Below, piece after piece: positions 52,669-62,056 of a stretch of 64,000 nucleotides of DNA. The notes under the pieces were generated by a model, which ran no database searches, was not told the DNA's origin, and saw nothing but the letters and a program-made list of their open reading frames with translations. Numbering within the stretch: position 1 is the first letter of the stretch; every line of letters begins with the position of its first letter. The position numbers were made by a program, and so were the translations under genes. This DNA is from Jeotgalicoccus sp. (GTDB lineage Bacteria > Bacillota > Bacilli > Staphylococcales > Salinicoccaceae), in NCBI GenBank assembly GCA_003513765.1, contig DONT01000004.1, forward strand, positions 230,532 through 294,531, read 5' to 3'.

Positions 52669-52738
52669 TTGAAATCAGTGACGAGGTTTTATATACTGAT
52701 TCTAGTGTTATATATAGATATTAATACCAACTACTAAA
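52669..52738 (+). promoter_or_regulatory. fapR promoter and FapR operator
   Basis: TTGAAA (52669-52674), a 17-bp spacer and TATACT (52692-52697) form the promoter. About 24 bp downstream, TTAATACCAACTACTAAA (52721-52738) is a near match to the FapR box (TTAGTACC...TACTAA type). FapR bound there would block its own operon until malonyl-CoA releases it. Confidence 0.82.
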
Positions 52739-52751
52739 AAGAGGAATCAGA

Positions 52752-53315
52752 ATGGTGAAGCTAAGAAAACAGGAGCGTCAATCGAGTTTAGAGTCTCATA
52801 TTTCCGAGGATCCGTTTTTAACGGATGAGCAGCTGGCGAATATTTTCGGTGTGTCGATTCAAACGATACGTCTTGACCGGCTGGAACTGAACATTCCTGA
52901 GCTGCGTGCACGCATTAAAAATGTAGCGCGTGAGGGTGTGGATAAGATCCGCTCACTTTCTATCCAGGAAGTAGTCGGAGAGATTATCGATATTGAACTT
53001 AATAAGAGCGCGCTGTCGCTTTTTATCGTTGAAGAGAGTCATGTGTTTGAAAAGAATCATATTGCACGGGGACATTTTCTGTTCGCGCAGGCGAACTCGC
53101 TCTGTGTCGCTTTGATCGACGAACCGCTGGCGTTAACGCAGCATGCGGCGGTGGATTTTAAGCGTCCGGCGAAATTAAACGATAAAGTCGTTGCGAAAGC
53201 GAAAGTTACAGCGATGGACAATAATAAAGCGCACATCGAAGTGAAATCAAAAGTCGATGGCAAAGTAATTTTTACTGGTAAATTTGAAATGTATTATAAA
53301 GATGAAGGTGAATAA
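52752..53315 (+). CDS. fapR: Malonyl-CoA-responsive lipid repressor FapR
   Basis: A 187-residue repressor of fatty acid and phospholipid synthesis. It has an N-terminal helix-turn-helix (about 8-50, DEQLANIFGVSIQTIRLDRLEL) joined to a C-terminal hot-dog domain (about 75-185) that binds malonyl-CoA. ARGHFLFAQANSLCVALID is the ligand-binding region. It heads the fapR-plsX-fabD-fabG-acpP operon and is preceded by its own operator. Confidence 0.97.
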   Translation: MVKLRKQERQSSLESHISEDPFLTDEQLANIFGVSIQTIRLDRLELNIPELRARIKNVAREGVDKIRSLSIQEVVGEIIDIELNKSALSLFIVEESHVFEKNHIARGHFLFAQANSLCVALIDEPLALTQHAAVDFKRPAKLNDKVVAKAKVTAMDNNKAHIEVKSKVDGKVIFTGKFEMYYKDEGE

Positions 53316-53318
53316 ACG

Positions 53319-54302
53319 ATGGCTAAAATTGCTGTAGATTTAATGGGCGGAGACAAGGCTCCGAAAGCGATAGAAGAAGGTATACTCCAGGCGGTGGAAA
53401 TTTTTGAAGATGTAGAGATTCTGGCATACGGCATGGCGGGCAGCTACAGCGGGAACCATCCGCGTGTAACGTTCATCGAAGTGACTGAGAAAATTGAATC
53501 GGAAGATGATCCGGTGAAATCTGTCAGACGTAAAAAAGACAGTTCGCTCGTTAGGGCAGTGAAGGCTGTAGCCGACGGCCAAGCGGATGCGATTGTATCA
53601 GCGGGTAATACCGGAGCTATTATGAGTGCCGGACTGTTTGGCGTTAAACGCATTAAAGGAATTGAACGTCCTGCAATTACGACCATGCTGCCGACAACTT
53701 CCGGCAAAGGTATGCTGATGCTTGATATGGGTGCGAACTCTGAAAACAAACCAAACCATTTACTGCAGTTTGCACAGATGGCAAGCGTGTATATGGAAAA
53801 TATTGAAGGACGTAAAAATCCGTCAATCGGTTTAATTAACAACGGCAGTGAAGAAATTAAAGGAACTGAACTGACGAAAGAAACATACCAGCTGTTAAAA
53901 CACAGCGGTCTGAACTTCAAAGGATTCTTTGAAACACGCGATATTTTAACAGGTGATGTCGATATTGCTGTGACTGACGGCTTTACCGGCAACGTCGTGT
54001 TAAAAACAATCGAAGGTACTTCATCAAGCCTGCTTGGCGAAGTGAAAAAAATCATGATGAAAAATCCGGTGAACAAACTTGCGGCACTGGCAATGAAGAA
54101 TGATTTCCAGGAACTTAAAAACATGCTCGACTACAGACAATTCGGCGGCGCGCCATTGATGGGACTGCAGGGCAATGTTATTAAAGCTCATGGTTCATCG
54201 GACGCGACTGCAATCGTCAACGCCGTTAAACAGGCGAAGATTATGGCGGACTCAGGCACAATCGACAAAATAAAAGACTTAATAGGTGAAACAAATGAGT
54301 AA
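53319..54302 (+). CDS. plsX: Phosphate acyltransferase PlsX
   Basis: A 327-residue peripheral enzyme interconverting acyl-ACP and acyl phosphate, which supplies PlsY for lysophosphatidate. IAVDLMGGDKAP starts the protein, and SAGNTGAIMSAG, RPAITTMLPT, GANSENKPNHLLQFA and FGGAPLMGLQGNVIKAHG are the conserved blocks. It is the shared entry point for FakA-derived acyl phosphate, and fakA lies about 5 kb upstream. It overlaps fabD by 8 bp. Confidence 0.97.
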   Translation: MAKIAVDLMGGDKAPKAIEEGILQAVEIFEDVEILAYGMAGSYSGNHPRVTFIEVTEKIESEDDPVKSVRRKKDSSLVRAVKAVADGQADAIVSAGNTGAIMSAGLFGVKRIKGIERPAITTMLPTTSGKGMLMLDMGANSENKPNHLLQFAQMASVYMENIEGRKNPSIGLINNGSEEIKGTELTKETYQLLKHSGLNFKGFFETRDILTGDVDIAVTDGFTGNVVLKTIEGTSSSLLGEVKKIMMKNPVNKLAALAMKNDFQELKNMLDYRQFGGAPLMGLQGNVIKAHGSSDATAIVNAVKQAKIMADSGTIDKIKDLIGETNE

Positions 54303-55203
54303 ATTAATAATTTTTCCGGGACAAGGTGCCCAGTACGGAGGTATGGCAAAAGATTTATACGAACAAAACGATAAATCCCGCGCTGTGCTCGACGAAATTT
54401 TTTCATATGTTGATTTCGATTTAAAAGAAATTATGTTCAGTGAAGAAGACGCACGTTTAAACGATACTAAATATACGCAGCCGGCATTATTCGCACATAG
54501 TCTTGCGGTGCTTGCGGCGACAGGTCTTAAAGGCGACTACCTACTCGGACACTCACTTGGTGAACTTCCGGCACTTGTACACGCTGGTGTAGTAACGCTT
54601 CGTGACGGAGTGAAACTCGTCACAACACGCGGTGAATTAATGAGCCGGGCAGACAGCGGGGCAATGGCAGCGGTTATCGGCATGGGCTTTAAGGACCTTG
54701 AAGAAGCATGCATCAGCGTGTCGGATGACAGCTCAAAAGTTGCGCCGGCAAACATTAACGCACCGGACCAGGTCGTTGTATCAGGAGATACGGATGCAGT
54801 TGAGCGTTTTAAAGAGCTTGCGAAAGAACGCGGTGCACGCCGCATTATTCCATTAAAAGTATCGGGTGCTTTTCACTCGCACTTAATGGAACCTGCACGT
54901 AAAGAGTTTAAATCATTTGTCGATACGATTGACTTTAACGATGCACAAATTCCGGTTATTCAAAACGTCAGCGCACAGGCTGAAACGGATGCAGCAGCGA
55001 TTAAACATCAGTTTGTTGAGCAAATTACACATCCGGTACGTTTTGTGGAATGTGTTGAGACTGCTGCGGAACTTGGTGTAACAGAAGCAGTTGAAGTCGG
55101 ACCGAAGAAAGTTCAGTCCGGACTGGTGCGTAAAATCACGAAAGAAATATCTACTTCAAATATCGATACATTCGAACAGGCAGAGGTGTTTTTAAATGAG
55201 TAA
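54295..55203 (+). CDS. fabD: Malonyl-CoA:ACP transacylase FabD
   Basis: A 302-residue enzyme that moves malonyl from CoA to ACP. The nucleophile is S87 in GHSLGE; IFPGQGAQYGGMAKDL opens the protein and VSGAFHSHLM contains the catalytic His. I use the ATG at 54295 with TAGGTGA upstream; a GTG nine bases earlier overlaps that site. Confidence 0.97.
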   Translation: MSKLIIFPGQGAQYGGMAKDLYEQNDKSRAVLDEIFSYVDFDLKEIMFSEEDARLNDTKYTQPALFAHSLAVLAATGLKGDYLLGHSLGELPALVHAGVVTLRDGVKLVTTRGELMSRADSGAMAAVIGMGFKDLEEACISVSDDSSKVAPANINAPDQVVVSGDTDAVERFKELAKERGARRIIPLKVSGAFHSHLMEPARKEFKSFVDTIDFNDAQIPVIQNVSAQAETDAAAIKHQFVEQITHPVRFVECVETAAELGVTEAVEVGPKKVQSGLVRKITKEISTSNIDTFEQAEVFLNE

Positions 55204-55933
55204 AATAGCATTGGTTACAGGTGCATCACGCGGAATCGGCCGCGAAATCGCGCTGACGCTGGCTGAAGACGGCCATACGGTTATCGTGAACTATTCAGGT
55301 TCAAAAGATAAAGCGGACGCTGTTGTTAATGAAATCGAATCAAACGGCGGCACTGCTGAAAGTTATCAGTGTCACGTCCAGAACGCAGATGACGTGAAGG
55401 CAATGATTAAACATATTACAGATACGTACGGTTCAATCGATATCGTTGTCAACAACGCTGGAATTACCCGCGACAATCTTCTGATGCGCATGAAAGAGGA
55501 AGAGTTCGACGACGTTGTAGATGTCAATTTGAAAGGTGTCTTTAACGTTATTAAGAGCGTGTCACGTCCGATGATCCGTCAGAAATCCGGCAGCATTGTA
55601 AACATCTCAAGCATCGTCGGGTCACTCGGCAATGCGGGACAGACGAACTACGTTGCAACAAAAGCGGCAATCGACGGCATGACGAAATCAGTGGCACGTG
55701 AACTGGCATCAAAAAATATTACTGTTAACGGTGTGGCACCCGGTTTTATTAAAAGTGATATGACAGATGTACTTGGAGACGACATTAAAGACGGCATGCT
55801 GCAGCAGATTCCACTGAAACATTTCGGTGACACAAAAGATATTGCGAATGCTGTCAGTTTCTTAACGAGCGACAAAGCATCTTATATCACAGGACAGGTA
55901 ATACACGTCAACGGCGGTATGTACATGGGTTAA
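55196..55933 (+). CDS. fabG: 3-oxoacyl-ACP reductase FabG
   Basis: A 245-residue short-chain dehydrogenase reducing beta-ketoacyl-ACP with NADPH. TGASRGIG (8-15) binds the cofactor, NNAG is present, and the catalytic residues are S139, Y152 and K156. It overlaps fabD by 8 bp, as expected in this operon. Confidence 0.97.
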   Translation: MSKIALVTGASRGIGREIALTLAEDGHTVIVNYSGSKDKADAVVNEIESNGGTAESYQCHVQNADDVKAMIKHITDTYGSIDIVVNNAGITRDNLLMRMKEEEFDDVVDVNLKGVFNVIKSVSRPMIRQKSGSIVNISSIVGSLGNAGQTNYVATKAAIDGMTKSVARELASKNITVNGVAPGFIKSDMTDVLGDDIKDGMLQQIPLKHFGDTKDIANAVSFLTSDKASYITGQVIHVNGGMYMG

Positions 55934-55968
55934 AAGCTGTGATATTATTTAAGGGAGGTGAAGAAACA

Positions 55969-56208
55969 ATGGCTAATATTGACAAAATTAAAGACATCAT
56001 CGTTGACAAACTTGGAATCGATGAAGAAAAAGTAACACCGGAAGCATCTTTCAAAGATGATCTTGGTGCTGACTCACTTGATATCGCTGAACTAGTGATG
56101 GAACTTGAAGATGAGTTTGATATGGAAATTCCTGATGAGGAAGCTGAAAAAATCAACACAGTAGGCGACGCATTGAATTTCATTGACAAAATAGAAAAAG
56201 AACAATAA
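55969..56208 (+). CDS. acpP: Acyl carrier protein
   Basis: A 79-residue ACP; the phosphopantetheine attaches at S36 in GADSLDIAELVM. The acidic character is typical. The ATG at 55969 follows GGGAGGTG; the frame opens 30 bases earlier but without a site. A terminator follows, so rnc and smc may be less expressed than the lipid genes. Confidence 0.98.
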   Translation: MANIDKIKDIIVDKLGIDEEKVTPEASFKDDLGADSLDIAELVMELEDEFDMEIPDEEAEKINTVGDALNFIDKIEKEQ

Positions 56209-56216
56209 AACACTTG

Positions 56217-56248
56217 AAAAATCCACTTATGATGAAGTGGATTTTTCT
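56217..56248 (+). terminator. Terminator after acpP
   Basis: AAAAATCCACTT (56217-56228) pairs perfectly with AAGTGGATTTTT (56235-56246). Confidence 0.88.
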
Positions 56249-56292
56249 TTGTGAATAAATGCAGAAAATAGTAAAATGAATGAGGTGGATAT

Positions 56293-57054
56293 ATGGACTT
56301 CCAAATAGTGCTGGACAAAGTTAAAACGGATTCGGCAGCACAAATGAAACTGGAAAAATTTAATGTGAAATTTAAAGAATTTGCGGACAAAGTTAATATT
56401 AAAGTCGACAGAATCGGTCTTTATCAGCAGGCATTTATGCACAGTTCTTATATTAATGATTTAGGACTCGATAAAAGGTATAACAATGAGCGGCTCGAAT
56501 TTCTCGGCGATGCAGTACTAGAATTGATGGTATCAGATCATATTTTTAACAAATACGAAGAATTGCCTGAGGGCAGACTGACAAAACTTCGTGCGAATAT
56601 CGTGTGTGAACCTTCACTTGTAGTATTTGCCTCGAAACTCGATATGCCGGTATTAATCCTGCTCGGACGCGGCGAAGAAAAAACAGGCGGCAGAAGCCGT
56701 CCGTCGATAGTGAGCGATGCGTTTGAAGCATTTTTAGGTGCACTGTATTTAGATCAGGGGAACGAAGGCGCATGGCAATTTTTAAGCGACTTCGTCTTCC
56801 CGCATATTTCATCTGAGGACTATAATGCAGTCATCGACTATAAAACGATGCTGCAGGAATATTCTCATCAGGCGTTTTCAGAAAGCGTCACATACGAACT
56901 CGTCAGCTCGACGGGGCCGAGCCACCACCGCCAGTTTGAAACAGAAGTTTCAATTGGTGATAAAGTGCACGGCACCGGTGCGGGTTTATCGAAAAAAGAA
57001 TCAGAACAACAAGCAGCTAAAAGTGCATTGAAAGCACTTGGCCAAGAGGTGTAG
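56293..57054 (+). CDS. rnc: Ribonuclease III
   Basis: A 253-residue double-strand-specific RNase for rRNA processing and antisense RNA decay. The catalytic signature NERLEFLGDAVLEL is near residue 60, and a C-terminal dsRNA-binding domain (about 170-250) ends with SKKESEQQAAKSALKALG. smc starts 6 bp downstream, the normal neighbour. Confidence 0.97.
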   Translation: MDFQIVLDKVKTDSAAQMKLEKFNVKFKEFADKVNIKVDRIGLYQQAFMHSSYINDLGLDKRYNNERLEFLGDAVLELMVSDHIFNKYEELPEGRLTKLRANIVCEPSLVVFASKLDMPVLILLGRGEEKTGGRSRPSIVSDAFEAFLGALYLDQGNEGAWQFLSDFVFPHISSEDYNAVIDYKTMLQEYSHQAFSESVTYELVSSTGPSHHRQFETEVSIGDKVHGTGAGLSKKESEQQAAKSALKALGQEV

Positions 57055-57060
57055 GGACAT

Positions 57061-60000
57061 ATGGTATTTTTAAGGCAGATCGATGCACATGGTTTTAAAT
57101 CATTTGCAGATAAGGTCAATATAAAATTTGACAGCGGCGTGACTGCTGTCGTCGGTCCTAACGGGAGCGGCAAAAGTAATATTACCGACGCCATCAGATG
57201 GGTGCTCGGTGAACAGTCGGCTCGCGTGATGCGCGGTGCGAAAATGGAAGACATCATTTTTGACGGTACAGAAAATCGCAGTCCGATGAACTATGCATCG
57301 GTCAGTCTGATTTTAAACAATGACGATTATACACTGGGTAAAGATAAGGAGGTCGTGATTTCAAGAAAACTGTACCGGAGCGGTGACAGTGAGTATTTTA
57401 TCAACAGTGAAAAATCAAAACTGAAAGATATTACAGAACTGTTTCTGGACTCAGGCTTAGGTAAAAATGCGTATAATATTATCAGCCAGGGCCAGGTCGA
57501 TGAAATACTAAAAGCGAAACCAATCGAACGCCGCAAAATTATCGAAGAAGCTGCCGGCGTGATGAAATATAAAAACCGCAAGCATGAGTCTGAAAAACGT
57601 CTCGATGAAACAAAAGCGAACTTATCACGCGTCCACGATATTATTGAAGAAATCAGTTCACGGGTCACTAGACTGGAGCGTGAAAGTGCGATTGCAGAAG
57701 AGTATCTTGCCTTAAAGGAAGAAATGACACAGAGCGATATCGAAGTAAATGTCTACGATACGATGCAGCTGCTGACAGAACTGGATGATATTACGGCACG
57801 TATTCAAAAAGAAGAGTCAGGACTGGAAGCTGCACGTGAGACCTTAAAAGAAGTGCTCACGGCACTCGATACACTTGAAAAAGAACGGGAAACACTGCAG
57901 CAAAAAGAGCGTACAGAGAACCAGGAGCTTCTCAGAACGACGCGCGAGCTTGAAAAAATCGAAGGACGCATTGCTTTATATGCAGAGCGTGAAACGAACA
58001 AAGAAACGCTGAAAGAGGATTTAGAGACGCGCCAGGAGCAGTACGAAGCACAACTGAAAGAATTAACCGCATCACTGGAGAGTGAACAGGCTAAGAAAAC
58101 TGCCTTAACAAAACAGAGTGCAGCACAGAAAAAGTCGGCTGGAGATAAAAGACGGGAACTTGCTGTTGTACAGTCGACAGATGACAGCAACATTGAAAAG
58201 CTGAAAGATGAATATTACGAGCTGATGGTCAAAAAGACGACGCTCGAAAACGATAAACGCCGCAGCCGCGATGAACAGTCAAAACTGGCAGACAGTATTC
58301 AGTACAAAAAAGAACGTCTGGAAACGCTGAATGCTGAAGTTGCAAAACTCGAACAGACTTTAACTGAGAAAAAACAGGCACTCAGTGAAGCTGCTGAGCA
58401 GTTAACGGCCGCGCGTACTGATTACAAAAATGTCCGGGAAAAGTTGAATGACCTGAACGGGCAGTATGATAAATTTAAAAATGATTACAACCGTGCAGCG
58501 AACTTTATACAGAATCAGCAGTCGAAACTCGATATGCTGAAAAATATGGAAGAAAACTATCAGGGCTATTACCCGGGAGTCCGTGCAGTACTGAAAAATA
58601 AAGACAGTATTCCGGGTGTAATTGGTGCAGTAGGTGAGCTGATATCAGCACCCACAGAGTATATGACGGCACTCGATACAGCACTTGGCCAGGCGAGCCA
58701 AAATATCGTTATGGATGTTGAGCATAATGCGCGCACGGCAATTTCATTTTTAAAACAGAAAAACTTCGGTTTTGCGACATTTCTGCCGCTGGATACAATC
58801 CGTGAACGCCATCTGTCAGTCGACGTTGAAAAATCACTTGAAGCGTCGAATATTGATTACCAGGTATTATCGGAAGTTGCGGATATTAAACGCGAATACC
58901 GTAAAGTAATTCTGCACTTGTTAAACACGACAGTCGTCGTTAAAAACATGAGTGATGCTTCAGCGCTTGCAAGAGCAACGAATCAGCGTGTCCGCATAAT
59001 TACGATGGACGGCGAAACGATTATGCCGGGCGGAGCGATGAGCGGCGGTTCAAGAAATCGTAAAGGCTCAATTATGGAGTCGAAGAAAGAGATTGCGGAA
59101 ATTACCGCAAAAATTGAAGAATACACATCGCAGACAGTATCATTGAAAAAAGCGGTTGACGATGCCGGGGAGCAGATTGCTGAACATACGGTGCAGCTTA
59201 AACAGCTTGAGGAAAGAGGGGCGGCTTTCGGTGAGACCCATGATACCCTCCAGCAGGAAGTCACACAGCTCGGCTTTACACTGTCGAATAAAACAGATGC
59301 AGCAGCCGACCTGAAACGTGAAGTTGCAGGCCTGTCACCTGACGAAGAGACGGGTGATTATGATGAGCAGATTGAAAACTATGCTCATCAAATGACCGAT
59401 ATCAATACACGTATCGATATGATGAGCCGCTCACAAAGTGAAAAAGAGACGCAAATTTCACAGCTTCAGAGTGAACTGCAGCAGCTGAACAATGATAAAA
59501 TAACATTGGAAGGCGAAATGCGTTTTACTGATGCAGCAATCGAACGCATCTCCTTCGACATAGAGAATGTGAAGCACAACATCGATAACACGAAGTCGGA
59601 AGCAGAGATGATTAATGATGACCTCTCAGCGCTGAATATTTCAGAACTTGAAGAGAACAAAAAGCAATTATCTGAAGTACTCAGTCAGGTAAATGCTAAA
59701 CTGCAGTCTATTACTGCTAAGCTGCAGTCCATTAAAGAGGATCATAAAAAGAACACCGAAGCTGAAAGCGAACTGCGTAAAGCGGCAGACACGAGCCAGC
59801 AGCAGTTAAGAATTGACTCCGGTACACGTGAAAGTCTCGGTACGCAGATTGAAAATAAGATGACTTACTTAAGCGACAATTACAAAATGACTTATGAACT
59901 GGCACGTGAGCAATTTGAGACATTTGATAATATTGAAGCGAAACGTCAAAAAATCACACTGAATAAGAAGAGTATTGAAGAACTTGGACCGGTAAACATC

Positions 60001-60609
60001 GGTGCGATTGAAGAGTTCAGTGTCGTTAATGAACGGTTTACGTTCTTAAAAGAACAGGAAGCAGATTTAATCGATGCACGCCAGACGCTCTTAGACGTAA
60101 TCAGTGAAATGGATGAGGCAGTAGCGGAACGTTTCAAAGAGACATTCTATCAGGTGAACCATTACTTCCAGGAAGTCTTTACCGATATGTTCGGCGGAGG
60201 CCGTGCGGAGCTTAGACTGCTTGACGAAGGTAATTATCTGGATTCAGGCATAGAGATATTTGCTGAGCCGCCAGGTAAAAAGCTGTCTTCACTGTCATTG
60301 CTGTCAGGCGGCGAACGTGCACTGACTGCAATCAGTCTGTTATTCAGTGTGCTGCGTGTGAAAGTCAGCCCCTTTATTATTCTCGATGAAGTTGAAGCGG
60401 CATTGGACGAAGCAAACGTAACGAGATACGCGAAGTATTTGAAGAAGCTGTCAGCTGACACGCAGTTTATCGTTATTACACACCGTAAAGGAACGATGGA
60501 AGAAGCAGACCGTCTGTTCGGCGTCACGATGCAGGAAAAAGGTGTAACGAAACTGATCAGCGTTGATTTAAAAAATTATGAAGAACCGCTAAGAGAGGAA
60601 GGGAATTAA
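57061..60609 (+). CDS. smc: Chromosome partition protein Smc
   Basis: A 1182-residue condensin ATPase. Walker A GPNGSGKS is 32-39, long coiled coils flank a hinge around residues 510-650 (IPGVIGAVGELI ... MPGGAMSGGSRNRKGSI), and the C-terminal head has the signature LSLLSGGERALTAISLLF near 1080 and Walker B FIILDEVEAALD. It forms a complex with ScpA and ScpB, which are not in this window. The stop shares a base with the ftsY start. Confidence 0.98.
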   Translation: MVFLRQIDAHGFKSFADKVNIKFDSGVTAVVGPNGSGKSNITDAIRWVLGEQSARVMRGAKMEDIIFDGTENRSPMNYASVSLILNNDDYTLGKDKEVVISRKLYRSGDSEYFINSEKSKLKDITELFLDSGLGKNAYNIISQGQVDEILKAKPIERRKIIEEAAGVMKYKNRKHESEKRLDETKANLSRVHDIIEEISSRVTRLERESAIAEEYLALKEEMTQSDIEVNVYDTMQLLTELDDITARIQKEESGLEAARETLKEVLTALDTLEKERETLQQKERTENQELLRTTRELEKIEGRIALYAERETNKETLKEDLETRQEQYEAQLKELTASLESEQAKKTALTKQSAAQKKSAGDKRRELAVVQSTDDSNIEKLKDEYYELMVKKTTLENDKRRSRDEQSKLADSIQYKKERLETLNAEVAKLEQTLTEKKQALSEAAEQLTAARTDYKNVREKLNDLNGQYDKFKNDYNRAANFIQNQQSKLDMLKNMEENYQGYYPGVRAVLKNKDSIPGVIGAVGELISAPTEYMTALDTALGQASQNIVMDVEHNARTAISFLKQKNFGFATFLPLDTIRERHLSVDVEKSLEASNIDYQVLSEVADIKREYRKVILHLLNTTVVVKNMSDASALARATNQRVRIITMDGETIMPGGAMSGGSRNRKGSIMESKKEIAEITAKIEEYTSQTVSLKKAVDDAGEQIAEHTVQLKQLEERGAAFGETHDTLQQEVTQLGFTLSNKTDAAADLKREVAGLSPDEETGDYDEQIENYAHQMTDINTRIDMMSRSQSEKETQISQLQSELQQLNNDKITLEGEMRFTDAAIERISFDIENVKHNIDNTKSEAEMINDDLSALNISELEENKKQLSEVLSQVNAKLQSITAKLQSIKEDHKKNTEAESELRKAADTSQQQLRIDSGTRESLGTQIENKMTYLSDNYKMTYELAREQFETFDNIEAKRQKITLNKKSIEELGPVNIGAIEEFSVVNERFTFLKEQEADLIDARQTLLDVISEMDEAVAERFKETFYQVNHYFQEVFTDMFGGGRAELRLLDEGNYLDSGIEIFAEPPGKKLSSLSLLSGGERALTAISLLFSVLRVKVSPFIILDEVEAALDEANVTRYAKYLKKLSADTQFIVITHRKGTMEEADRLFGVTMQEKGVTKLISVDLKNYEEPLREEGN

Positions 60610-61718
60610 TGGGTATTTTTGACCGTTTTAAACGTAAAAAGAAAAGCCAGGAAGAAAAACCTGCGTCGCTCGAAGTACAGACAGATAAGCTGGACGACGG
60701 CCTGATATCAATTGATGAGTTTGAGGAATGGGAACAGGATCAGCTCAGCTATAAATTTGAAATGGGTCTTAAAAAGAGCCGTGACAAATTCCAGCAGGAT
60801 ATCAATGCTTTAATGTCCCGCTACCGTACTGTCGATGAAGATTTCTTCGAAGCACTTGAAGAAGTATTAATTTCAGCCGATGTCGGTTTTAATACAGTAA
60901 TGGAATTAACTGAAGAACTGCGCAGGGAAGCGCAGCTTAAAAACATTACTGAAACATCAGAACTGCGTGAGACAATCGTTGAAAAAATGGTTGAAATCTA
61001 TGAGCGTAACGGTGATATTTCAGATGAGATGACGATTAACGAAGACGGTCTGACTGTTGTTTTAATGGTCGGTGTTAACGGTGTCGGTAAAACAACATCA
61101 ATCGGCAAGCTCGCCCACAAGTATACTAATGAGGGCAAGAAAGTTATGCTCGCTGCGGGAGATACGTTCCGTGCAGGTGCAATTAACCAGCTGCAGGTAT
61201 GGGGCGACCGTGTCGGCGTCGATGTTATTAAACAGGCGGAAGGATCTGATCCGGCGGCAGTAATGTACGACGCGGTCAACGCTGCGAAAAAACGCGGTGC
61301 TGATATTCTCTTCTGTGATACTGCAGGGCGTCTGCAAAACAAAGGCAACTTAATGAATGAACTGTCTAAAATTAAAAAAGTTATTCAAAAAGTCGTGCCG
61401 GAAGCACCGCATGAAGTGCTGCTTGTACTCGATGCAACGACAGGACAAAACGCACTCAGCCAGGCGAAAGCTTTCAAAGAAGTGACTGATGTTTCCGGTA
61501 TTATTTTATCGAAACTGGACGGTACGGCTAAAGGCGGAATCGTTCTGGCGATTAAAAATGAACTGGGTATTCCAGTTAAGTTTGTGGGACTTGGCGAACA
61601 GCTCGATGATCTGCAGCCGTTCGATGCGGAAAACTATGTGTACGGCTTATTTGCTGATATGATTCAAGAGAGCGATACACTGGAAGAAAAATTAGAGGAA
61701 GATAAAGATGACAAATGA
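60609..61718 (+). CDS. ftsY: Signal recognition particle receptor FtsY
   Basis: A 369-residue SRP receptor GTPase at the membrane. A short charged A domain (about 1-60) is followed by the N domain and the G domain with GVNGVGKTT (155-163), DTAGRLQNKGNLM and SKLDGTAKGG. It overlaps ylxM by 11 bp; together with ffh the three form the SRP module. Confidence 0.97.
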   Translation: MGIFDRFKRKKKSQEEKPASLEVQTDKLDDGLISIDEFEEWEQDQLSYKFEMGLKKSRDKFQQDINALMSRYRTVDEDFFEALEEVLISADVGFNTVMELTEELRREAQLKNITETSELRETIVEKMVEIYERNGDISDEMTINEDGLTVVLMVGVNGVGKTTSIGKLAHKYTNEGKKVMLAAGDTFRAGAINQLQVWGDRVGVDVIKQAEGSDPAAVMYDAVNAAKKRGADILFCDTAGRLQNKGNLMNELSKIKKVIQKVVPEAPHEVLLVLDATTGQNALSQAKAFKEVTDVSGIILSKLDGTAKGGIVLAIKNELGIPVKFVGLGEQLDDLQPFDAENYVYGLFADMIQESDTLEEKLEEDKDDK

Positions 61719-62043
61719 TTTAGAACGCACGATGCGGGTGAATTATCTGTATGATTTTTATCAGTCTCTGTTAACTGACAAACAGCAGAAATACATTGAA
61801 CTGTATTATCTGGAAGACTTTCAGTTCAGTGAAATAGCAGAAGAGATGAACGTGACACGGCAGGCTGTGTATGATAATCTTAAACGCTCGCGCGATATGC
61901 TGGAGCAATATGAAGAAACACTTGGTATGTATAAAAACTTTAACAAACGTCTCGAGTTGTATGCGGAGCTTAAAAACAAGCTCGGCAACAATATAACCGG
62001 AGATGTTAAAACAATAATTGAAAGATTAGAGAAATTGGATTAA
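61708..62043 (+). CDS. ylxM: YlxM family helix-turn-helix protein
   Basis: A 111-residue sigma-70-region-4-like helix-turn-helix protein (FSEIAEEMNVTRQAVYDNLKRS, about 48-69). It is always found beside ffh or ftsY and in streptococci modulates SRP activity. Gene order ftsY-ylxM-ffh is conserved in Bacilli. Confidence 0.94.
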   Translation: MTNDLERTMRVNYLYDFYQSLLTDKQQKYIELYYLEDFQFSEIAEEMNVTRQAVYDNLKRSRDMLEQYEETLGMYKNFNKRLELYAELKNKLGNNITGDVKTIIERLEKLD

Positions 62044-62056
62044 GGAGGACGGCACT

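Larger units (their letters stand above)
52361..52751. other. 391-bp intergenic region before fapR, no gene
   Basis: It contains, in order, the srtA terminator, a two-copy 41-bp repeat (52516-52597), the fapR promoter (52669-52697) and the FapR operator (52721-52738). No credible gene is seen; minus-strand frames across the repeat are short and unlike any protein I know. Confidence 0.75.

Noticed and set aside
53444..54124. 226-codon open frame on the minus strand inside plsX
   Set aside because: It lies antisense within plsX, with Ser/Ile/Phe-rich composition typical of reverse-strand shadows.
56249..56277. TTGTGA-17 bp-TAAAAT promoter before rnc
   Set aside because: The predicted start would fall within the rnc ribosome site, leaving no room for initiation; rnc is more likely read from upstream.
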